Assembly: GCA_903915565.1 (NCBI GenBank)
Contig: CAIWTG010000264.1
Coordinates: forward strand, 1 to 10,427
DNA length: 10,427 nt
Source of the DNA: an uncultured Chloroflexota bacterium
GTDB taxonomy: Bacteria > Chloroflexota > Dehalococcoidia > Dehalococcoidales > RBG-16-60-22
Direction: 5' to 3'
Shown: positions 5,966 through 10,427 of the stretch, one piece after another
How positions within the stretch are numbered: the first letter of the stretch is position 1
How the letters are laid out: every line of letters begins with the position of its first letter
The notes under the pieces: model-generated
What the model was told of the DNA's origin: nothing
What the model saw: only the letters and a program-made list of their open reading frames with translations
Database searches by the model: none
Translations under genes and position numbers: made by a program

Positions 5966-6757
5966 TTAAATTTCCTCCAGTTTTACCAGATCGAATATCA
6001 TGCCGTCCCGCGCCGCAATAACCTTTACCCCCGTTTGCTGCGTCAGTTCCTCGGCGATTTTCCCGGGGTTCGCCTGCCAGACGTGCATACCGTAATGCGT
6101 CAGGATAGCCGCTTTAGGTTTTATCTCGGTGATGATTCGCGCCGCGTCCGGTATCGCCAGGTGTTGGATGGGCGGTAAGGGCTTCACAAAGACCGTGTTA
6201 ATAATCAGCAGTTCGCTTTGGTAGTGTTTACTTAAGTCCTCGAAGTACAGCGTGTCCGCGATATAAGCAAAACGGCGCTCCTTGGTCTGGAAAAAAATGC
6301 CATAGGTCTCCACCGAATGCTGATGTCTGACCGGCGTGGAGAATGTCACCTCGCCGATAGTATAGGATTTGCCGGCTTCAAGGACTTCAATGCCCTCGAT
6401 ATAACTTTTCAGGTAGGAAAATATAACCGGCTCTTCGTTAAGAGCGTCGGCGGGGGCGTAAAACTTGCCGTGGCGGTTGAATCCGCCGTTAGTCATGGCT
6501 TCCACCATCACGTTAACATCCCCGGAATGGTCCAGGTGGCGGTGGGAGAGGATGATAGCGGCTAATTTTTCCGCATTCAGTTTCCTTTTATTATACTGGA
6601 CGATGGTTCCCGGTCCCGGGTCGAGGAGGAGCTGTGTGCCGTCCAGGTTCAGCCAGATTCCCCCCGAAGCAGCTAGCTGTTTGCTAACCATGAACCGGGC
6701 GCCGGCTGTTCCTAAAAAAGTTATGGTGTTGGTTTGGTCTGGTTGGTGTCTCATCAC
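5966..6757 (-). CDS. Metallo-beta-lactamase-fold hydrolase (RNase Z/PhnP-like)
   Basis: A 263-residue MBL-fold protein. The first strand and glycine loop are FLGTAGAR (14-21), followed by LLLDPGPGT (43-51). The metal-binding signature HxHxDH is SHRHLDH (71-77), giving H72, H74, D76 and H77. Further ligand candidates are H147 (or H145), D168 in YIADTLYF, and H221 in ILTHYGMH. The order and spacing resemble RNase Z and PhnP-type phosphodiesterases more than beta-lactamases, but there is no RNase Z exosite arm, so the substrate is unknown. The start is either GTG 6757 or the adjacent ATG 6754; the promoter just upstream leaves only a few bases of leader. It is the first gene of a two-gene operon with the HExxH protease. 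Confidence 0.88.
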   Translation of the reverse strand: MMRHQPDQTNTITFLGTAGARFMVSKQLAASGGIWLNLDGTQLLLDPGPGTIVQYNKRKLNAEKLAAIILSHRHLDHSGDVNVMVEAMTNGGFNRHGKFYAPADALNEEPVIFSYLKSYIEGIEVLEAGKSYTIGEVTFSTPVRHQHSVETYGIFFQTKERRFAYIADTLYFEDLSKHYQSELLIINTVFVKPLPPIQHLAIPDAARIITEIKPKAAILTHYGMHVWQANPGKIAEELTQQTGVKVIAARDGMIFDLVKLEEI

Positions 6758-6770
6758 ATGCCCATTCTTT

Positions 6771-6799
6771 ATAATAAGCGATGATTACGCTTTTTTCAA
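6771..6799 (-). promoter_or_regulatory. Promoter of the MBL-hydrolase/protease operon
   Basis: Minus-strand TTGAAA (6799-6794), 17 bp, then TATTAT (6776-6771). The predicted start near 6764 is only about 7-10 nt before the GTG/ATG start codons, so the message would be almost leaderless. Confidence 0.65.
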
Positions 6800-6823
6800 T
6801 TGGATTCGTCAGCATCGCGATTT

Positions 6824-6852
6824 TTGACAGAATGCGTAAAAAATCGTTATAA
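6824..6852 (+). promoter_or_regulatory. Perfect consensus promoter of the CoA-transferase operon
   Basis: TTGACA (6824-6829) and TATAAT (6847-6852) are both perfect and 17 bp apart. Transcription should start near 6859, giving a leader of about 95 nt. ATCGCGAT (6814-6821), a perfect 8-bp palindrome, sits just upstream of the -35 and between the two divergent promoters. Confidence 0.8.
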
Positions 6853-6953
6853 TAAACAGGTTGTGCTTGATAATCTTGAGTCATTTTTATCCCGGGTTTT
6901 ACTGTAAGAACCAGCGCGCAACTTCAAAAATATTATAAGGAGGCAACTCGTTC

Positions 6954-7691
6954 ATGGATAAAGTTTTGCCCAGCCTGGAAGCAGCCATTGCGGACGTTAA
7001 AGACGGCGTGATGATTGCTATTCCGGGATTCTTTGCCTGCGGTGTGCCCCGGGCTCTGTTGCAGGCGCTCATTAAGAAAGGCACTAAAAACCTGACGCTT
7101 GCCTGCGGCTGCGGTCCAATGCTCGGCGCCGCGGATGAACTGAAACAGTTGACCCTCAACGGGCAGATTAAAAAAGTCATTGATTCCTACGGGCTTTTCC
7201 GCTCCGCCAGCAAGGGCATGGCCGACCCCTTCGAGCAGGCAATCCGGGCCGGTAAAATAGAACTGGAAATCTACCCCATGGGCACGATGGCAGAAAAATA
7301 TCGCGCCGCGGGCGCGGGTATCCCCGCCTTTTATACCCCAACCGGCGTCGGCTCGGTCATGGAAAATATCGTGAACGAAATTAAAGAAAAACGGACTCCT
7401 AAAGAAACCAAAATCATCAACGGCAAGAAATACGTTTTAGAGTATGCGCTGCAGCCGGATTTCGCTTTCATACATTGCAAGATAGCCGACCGTGAAGGCA
7501 ACCTCCGCTATGCTAAGACGGCGCGCAACTTCAATCATGTTATGGCCACCGCTGCTAAAATTACCATTGTCGAAGCGGAAAACATCGTCGAGCCCGGTCA
7601 AATGGATGGAGACGATGTCCATACCCCCGGCATCTACGTTAATCGCGTTGTAAAGGTCGAGCGTCCCAAGTTCGCTATTACCATTGACTAA
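6954..7691 (+). CDS. Family I (3-oxoacid-type) CoA-transferase, subunit A
   Basis: A 245-residue alpha subunit of a heteromeric family I CoA-transferase, slightly longer than AtoD/ScoA types. The glycine-rich CoA loop is PGFFACGVP (24-32). Characteristic segments are GTMAEKYRAAGAGIPAFYTP (110-129) followed by TGVG, ARNFNHVMATAA (190-201) and DVHTPGIYV (221-229). The enzyme moves CoA between an acyl-CoA and a free acid; the acid substrate cannot be read from the sequence. An excellent Shine-Dalgarno, TAAGGAGG (6936-6943), precedes the ATG by 10 nt. The B subunit follows after 18 bp. The strong promoter and ribosome site suggest high expression. Compared with classical members the loop residues are altered (PGFFACGVP instead of the usual GGFGLCGIP), so assignment to acetoacetate or succinate substrates is not safe. 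Confidence 0.9.
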   Translation: MDKVLPSLEAAIADVKDGVMIAIPGFFACGVPRALLQALIKKGTKNLTLACGCGPMLGAADELKQLTLNGQIKKVIDSYGLFRSASKGMADPFEQAIRAGKIELEIYPMGTMAEKYRAAGAGIPAFYTPTGVGSVMENIVNEIKEKRTPKETKIINGKKYVLEYALQPDFAFIHCKIADREGNLRYAKTARNFNHVMATAAKITIVEAENIVEPGQMDGDDVHTPGIYVNRVVKVERPKFAITID

Positions 7692-7709
7692 AAGGAAGGA
7701 TGATATAAA

Positions 7710-8387
7710 ATGTCTCCTCAAAAAATAGAAGGTCTCCCACGGGAAATGATTGCATTGCGGGTGAGCCGTGAAATCCAGGATGGCATGTACGTGAACCTGG
7801 GCATCGGCATCCCCACGCTGGTCAGCAACTGGATTGAAGGTAAGGATGTTTACCTGCAGGCCGAGATAGGCATGCTCAAGACCGGCGCTTTGGCCGATGG
7901 TGATGATGTTGACCAGGACCTGATTAATGCCAGCTGCCAGGCGGTTTGCGCTTTACCCGGTTCATCTTACTTTGATATCGCCGAATCTTTCGCCATGATT
8001 CGCGGCGGGCATATTGACGTTGCGGTTATGGGCGCGTTGCAGATTAATGTCCGCGGCGATTACGCCGGCTGGTCCAACCCCTCCCGCGGCCTGTTCGTCG
8101 GCAACGTCGGCGGTTCGATGGACCTCTGCGCTGGAGCCAAAAAGCTCTATATCGCCATGGAACACACCACCAAAGACGGTGAGTTAAAAATCGTTAACGA
8201 GCTTTCTTACCCCGCCACCGCCGAGGGCCGCGTCAGCATGCTCTTCACCGACCTCGCGGTTATAGAAATTACGCCCAAGGGCATGGTACTTAAAGAAGTG
8301 ATGGCTGGCCTAACGCCTAAAGATGTCCAGTCCGTCACCGAACCAAAGCTCATTATCGACCCCAAGTGCAAGGAGATGGAACTCTAA
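7710..8387 (+). CDS. Family I (3-oxoacid-type) CoA-transferase, subunit B
   Basis: A 225-residue beta subunit, usual length for AtoA/ScoB-type proteins. NLGIGIPTLV (29-38) is the conserved oxyanion-hole segment. The catalytic glutamate is expected in the S-E-N-G motif and is present as E52 in QAEIGML (50-56), with Ser changed to Ala, Asn to Ile, and the following GMG to KTG. GGHIDVAVMGALQ (99-111), GGSMDLCAGAKK (134-145) and AMEHTTKDG (149-157) are typical of the family. The catalytic glutamate forms the glutamyl-CoA thioester intermediate. The active-site neighbourhood therefore supports catalysis but with a non-classical pocket. AAGGAAGGA (7692-7700) precedes the ATG. The gene ends the operon; a strong hairpin terminator follows at 8416. 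Confidence 0.91.
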   Translation: MSPQKIEGLPREMIALRVSREIQDGMYVNLGIGIPTLVSNWIEGKDVYLQAEIGMLKTGALADGDDVDQDLINASCQAVCALPGSSYFDIAESFAMIRGGHIDVAVMGALQINVRGDYAGWSNPSRGLFVGNVGGSMDLCAGAKKLYIAMEHTTKDGELKIVNELSYPATAEGRVSMLFTDLAVIEITPKGMVLKEVMAGLTPKDVQSVTEPKLIIDPKCKEMEL

Positions 8388-8415
8388 AAATCTTTAAAAA
8401 CCAACGGATGATAGA

Positions 8416-8441
8416 GGGAAGCCTCCGGGCTTCCCTTTTTT
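8416..8441 (+). terminator. Rho-independent terminator of the CoA-transferase operon
   Basis: GGGAAGCC (8416-8423) pairs perfectly with GGCTTCCC (8428-8435) across a 4-nt loop and is followed by six T residues. It begins 28 bp after the subunit B stop codon. Confidence 0.93.
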
Positions 8442-8512
8442 ATTGGGTTAAGTAATATAGGAGAAACAGGGAAAAAATTCATAGTTGGAGGGGTGCTTAG
8501 CTAACGCAAGTC

Positions 8513-8521
8513 TGTTATAAT
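8513..8521 (+). promoter_or_regulatory. Extended -10 promoter of asd
   Basis: TGTTATAAT contains a perfect TATAAT (8516-8521) with an upstream TGn extension. No good -35 lies at 16-18 bp, as is common for extended -10 promoters. Transcription would start near 8528, and the asd ribosome site GAGGA follows at 8544-8548. Confidence 0.55.
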
Positions 8522-8553
8522 TTACGTATCACTGTTAATACACGAGGACTAAA

Positions 8554-9642
8554 ATGAACAAAAAATTTAAGGTGGGTGTTCTGGGGGCTACGGGTATGGT
8601 GGGGCAGAATTACTTAAAGCTGCTCGCCAACCACCCGTGGTTCGAGGTCGTTTACCTCGCAGCATCACCGAACTCCGCCGGTAAAAAATATACCGACGCG
8701 GTAGCCGGACGCTGGCACATGGATGCCAATATCCCGGAAGCCTGTCGCAGCATGGTTGTTGAGGATGCCAGCAACGTCGCCAAAGCCGTCGAAAAGTGCA
8801 GCATTATGTTCTCGGCGGTGGAATTGGATAAACCATCTATCATCAAACTGGAAGAAGAATACGCCGCCAGAGGTTTCGCTGTGATTTCCAACAACTCGGC
8901 ACACCGCGCCACCGAAGACGTACCGGTCATGATTCCGGAGATTAACCACACCCACCTGGATATCATCCCCCAACAGCGTAAGCAGCGCGGGTGGCAGGAA
9001 GGCCTCCTCGTCGTTAAGCCCAACTGCAGCATCCAGAGCTATATGCTGCCAATTTATGCTTTAATAGCCGCGGGGTATCCAATTTCGCAAATGATTATTT
9101 CCACCATGCAGGCGGTGTCCGGCGCCGGCTATCCGGGTGTTGCCTCCATCGACCTTATCGATAACGTTATGCCCACCCTCGCCGACGAAGAAAAAAAGTC
9201 CGAAGTCGAGCCGGCTAAAATACTGGGCAAAGTAGCGGGCGGCAAAATCGTTCCCGATACTAGTATTAAAATTTCCGCGCACTGTAACCGAGTGGCGGTA
9301 ACCGATGGGCATGTTGCCTGTGTCAGTCTTAAGTTCGCCGGTAAAAAACCGGAACTGGACGAGGTTATAAAAATCTGGCGCGGCTTTAAGTCGCTCCCGC
9401 AGGAACTTAAACTCCCCACCGCTCCAATCCCACCCATTATCTACCGCGATGAGCCCGACCGACCCCAACCCCGCAAGGATAGGGACGCCGGTAACGGTAT
9501 GGCGGTTACGGTAGGGCGGCTGCGCCCCTGCAACGTTTTCGATATCCGTTTTGTGGGGCTGCATCACAACACCAACCGCGGCGCGGCTGGCGGCGCAATC
9601 CTGACCGCCGAACTACTGGTGGCTAAAGAATATATTAAGTAA
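8554..9642 (+). CDS. asd: Aspartate-semialdehyde dehydrogenase, archaeal/eukaryotic type
   Basis: A 362-residue enzyme that reduces L-4-aspartyl phosphate to L-aspartate 4-semialdehyde with NADPH, the branch point to lysine, threonine and methionine. The Rossmann loop is GATGMVGQ (11-18). The catalytic cysteine is C158 in KPNCSIQ (155-161), and the acid-base histidine is H243 in SAHCNRVAVTDGH (241-253). The C-terminal RPQPRKDRDAGNGMAVTVGR (303-322) and HHNTNRGAAGGA (337-348) identify the archaeal/fungal (asd_EA) branch, not the usual bacterial branch. Malonyl-CoA reductase of Sulfolobus is a paralogue of this branch, but the motifs here fit ordinary Asd. The ATG is preceded by GAGGA at 6-nt spacing. 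It stands alone between two terminators. Confidence 0.94.
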   Translation: MNKKFKVGVLGATGMVGQNYLKLLANHPWFEVVYLAASPNSAGKKYTDAVAGRWHMDANIPEACRSMVVEDASNVAKAVEKCSIMFSAVELDKPSIIKLEEEYAARGFAVISNNSAHRATEDVPVMIPEINHTHLDIIPQQRKQRGWQEGLLVVKPNCSIQSYMLPIYALIAAGYPISQMIISTMQAVSGAGYPGVASIDLIDNVMPTLADEEKKSEVEPAKILGKVAGGKIVPDTSIKISAHCNRVAVTDGHVACVSLKFAGKKPELDEVIKIWRGFKSLPQELKLPTAPIPPIIYRDEPDRPQPRKDRDAGNGMAVTVGRLRPCNVFDIRFVGLHHNTNRGAAGGAILTAELLVAKEYIK

Positions 9643-9666
9643 GTTTATACACTAGTTAAAAACGAA

Positions 9667-9692
9667 GGGGGCTTCACTGAAGCCCCCTTTTT
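9667..9692. terminator. Bidirectional terminator between asd and the cupin gene
   Basis: GGGGGCTTC (9667-9675) pairs perfectly with GAAGCCCCC (9679-9687) around a 3-nt loop. Five T residues follow on the plus strand, ending asd. On the minus strand the hairpin lies just after the cupin stop (9696) and is followed by TTCGTTTTT, a weaker but plausible terminator. The two genes are convergent, so one hairpin can serve both. Confidence 0.92.
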
Positions 9693-9695
9693 GTT

Positions 9696-10208
9696 TTACT
9701 TTTTTGTGGATTGTTTTTTAGGATTTGCGATGTATTTGACAGCGGCATGTTTCTTATAAGCCTTGGGACGTACCGATGCCTCTTCGGAAATCCTGGCATC
9801 GATGAAGATAAAAGGCTTGCCGACACGCTTTACCGCCAGCGGGCAATGCATGATGTTTTTGGGAATAAAGATATAACAGGGATAATTGATTTTTATGATT
9901 TTCTTTCCTAACGTCATTTCAACGTCGGCGTCGAATTCGTAGAAGTGTTCCGGTTCGCCGATGAGCCATATCCACTGGTCGTGCGGGTGCTTATGCGTCG
10001 GCATGCCCATCGTAACCGGCTCGGTAATGCGCGCAAACCCCATCGCCAGATGCGAATCCTTGACATCCATGTTGCCCATACCGGTAAGCATAGGTTCTTT
10101 GATTTGATGATGTATGGATTTCCAGGGCATTAGTTCGACGACGTTTGGTTCCCGCACCTTATTCTTTAGTTTATCAAAACTTAGTATTTTTACTTTTTCT
10201 TTTGCCAT
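9696..10208 (-). CDS. Cupin-domain protein, function unknown
   Basis: A 170-residue protein with a single cupin barrel at about 60-140. Motif 1 is THKHPHDQWIWLIG (71-84), giving H72 and H74; the usual glutamate position is Q78. DVEMTLG (95-101) and IFIPKNIMHCPL (113-124) form the second half, with H121 as the last metal ligand. The HPxD(E/Q) and HCPL pattern resembles a cupin family of unknown role that I recall from anaerobic bacteria, where the Gln is normally Glu. The C-terminal tail is lysine-rich (PKKQSTKK). AAGGAGA (10220-10214) lies 5 nt before the ATG, and a possible -10 TATTAT is at 10247-10242 without a good -35. The product is cytoplasmic, with no signal peptide. Enzyme, isomerase or sensor roles cannot be separated from sequence. 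Confidence 0.8.
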   Translation of the reverse strand: MAKEKVKILSFDKLKNKVREPNVVELMPWKSIHHQIKEPMLTGMGNMDVKDSHLAMGFARITEPVTMGMPTHKHPHDQWIWLIGEPEHFYEFDADVEMTLGKKIIKINYPCYIFIPKNIMHCPLAVKRVGKPFIFIDARISEEASVRPKAYKKHAAVKYIANPKKQSTKK

Positions 10209-10286
10209 CGCCTTCTCCTTAAAAGAATATATGTTTAACCTATAATAACTCTTTTGAAAGAAAAAATCACACTGGGGGTAAATAAT

Positions 10287-10361
10287 TGGCTCCCCGACTA
10301 GGATTCGAACCTAGAACCTAGCGGTTAACAGCCGCCCGCTCTACCGTTGAGCTATCGGGGA
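10287..10361 (-). tRNA. tRNA-Asn (anticodon GTT), CCA encoded
   Basis: The minus strand folds as a complete tRNA. The acceptor is TCCCCGA (10361-10355) with TCGGGGA (10297-10291), discriminator G at 10290 and encoded CCA at 10289-10287. The D arm has GCTC/GAGC. The anticodon stem GGCGG/CCGCT has one G-U pair and the loop CTGTTAA, giving anticodon GTT at 10329-10327. The T arm is CTAGG-TTCGAAT-CCTAG. It decodes AAC and AAU. The GTT anticodon begins with G34, so it is not a target of the Elp3 pathway encoded upstream. Confidence 0.97.
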
Positions 10362-10400
10362 ATACAATGGTCATGATAAAAACTGACCCAACAATTTTTT

Positions 10401-10406
10401 ATTATA
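10401..10406 (-). promoter_or_regulatory. Probable -10 box of the tRNA-Asn promoter
   Basis: Minus-strand TATAAT (10406-10401) would start transcription near 10394, about 33 nt before the mature tRNA 5' end. A -35 box at 17-bp spacing would lie at the window edge and cannot be judged. Confidence 0.45.
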
Positions 10407-10427
10407 TCAATCGTTCGGCAAAAGAGC

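Noticed and set aside
9061..9567. 168-codon leftward open frame opposite asd
   Set aside because: It is a shadow of the conserved asd coding frame and has no start signal or known motif.
10248..10286. Rho-independent terminator after tRNA-Asn
   Set aside because: A T-run exists on the minus strand (10266-10261), but no stable hairpin precedes it.

Overview
The window reads as chromosomal DNA from a bacterium of the Dehalococcoidia (Chloroflexota) or a close relative. This placement is inference from gene content and cannot be proved here. It rests on a compact Elp3 of the kind characterised from Dehalococcoides mccartyi, an aspartate-semialdehyde dehydrogenase of the archaeal/eukaryotic type usually found in organisms without peptidoglycan, and a leftward HTH protein resembling ones I associate with that class. 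Genes are densely packed, promoters match the sigma-70 consensus well, and two clear hairpin terminators are present. I see no mobile element, CRISPR array or phage gene.

Layout. (1) 1-78: the first 26 codons of a leftward HTH gene, driven by a perfect TTGACA-N17-TATAAT promoter. (2) 260-3331: a rightward operon of a 500-residue APC-superfamily permease, a stand-alone universal stress protein and two RCK/TrkA-type NAD-binding proteins. The permease carries the residues I recall as potassium ligands in KimA/KUP transporters, so this is better read as a modular potassium uptake system than as amino-acid uptake. (3) 3522-5593: a Trm9-like SAM methyltransferase (leftward) and an Elp3 tRNA U34 carboxymethylation enzyme (rightward), divergent across 32 bp. 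In eukaryotes these two enzymes act one after the other to make mcm5U34. (4) 5594-6757: a leftward two-gene operon of a metallo-beta-lactamase-fold hydrolase and a small HExxH metalloprotease. The protease is split by an apparent one-base deletion just before its active site. (5) 6954-8387: a two-subunit family I CoA-transferase behind a perfect consensus promoter, ended by a strong terminator. (6) 8554-9642: aspartate-semialdehyde dehydrogenase (lysine/threonine/methionine pathway). (7) 9696-10208: a leftward cupin that shares a bidirectional terminator with asd. (8) 10287-10361: a leftward tRNA-Asn(GTT) with encoded CCA.

The two points most worth a second look are the Elp3/Trm9-like pair, which suggests a bacterial mcm5U34 pathway, and the permease-Usp-RCK-RCK operon, which looks like a KimA transporter with its regulatory domain detached and RCK gating subunits added. 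The frameshifted HExxH protease is a concrete sequence anomaly that can be checked directly.
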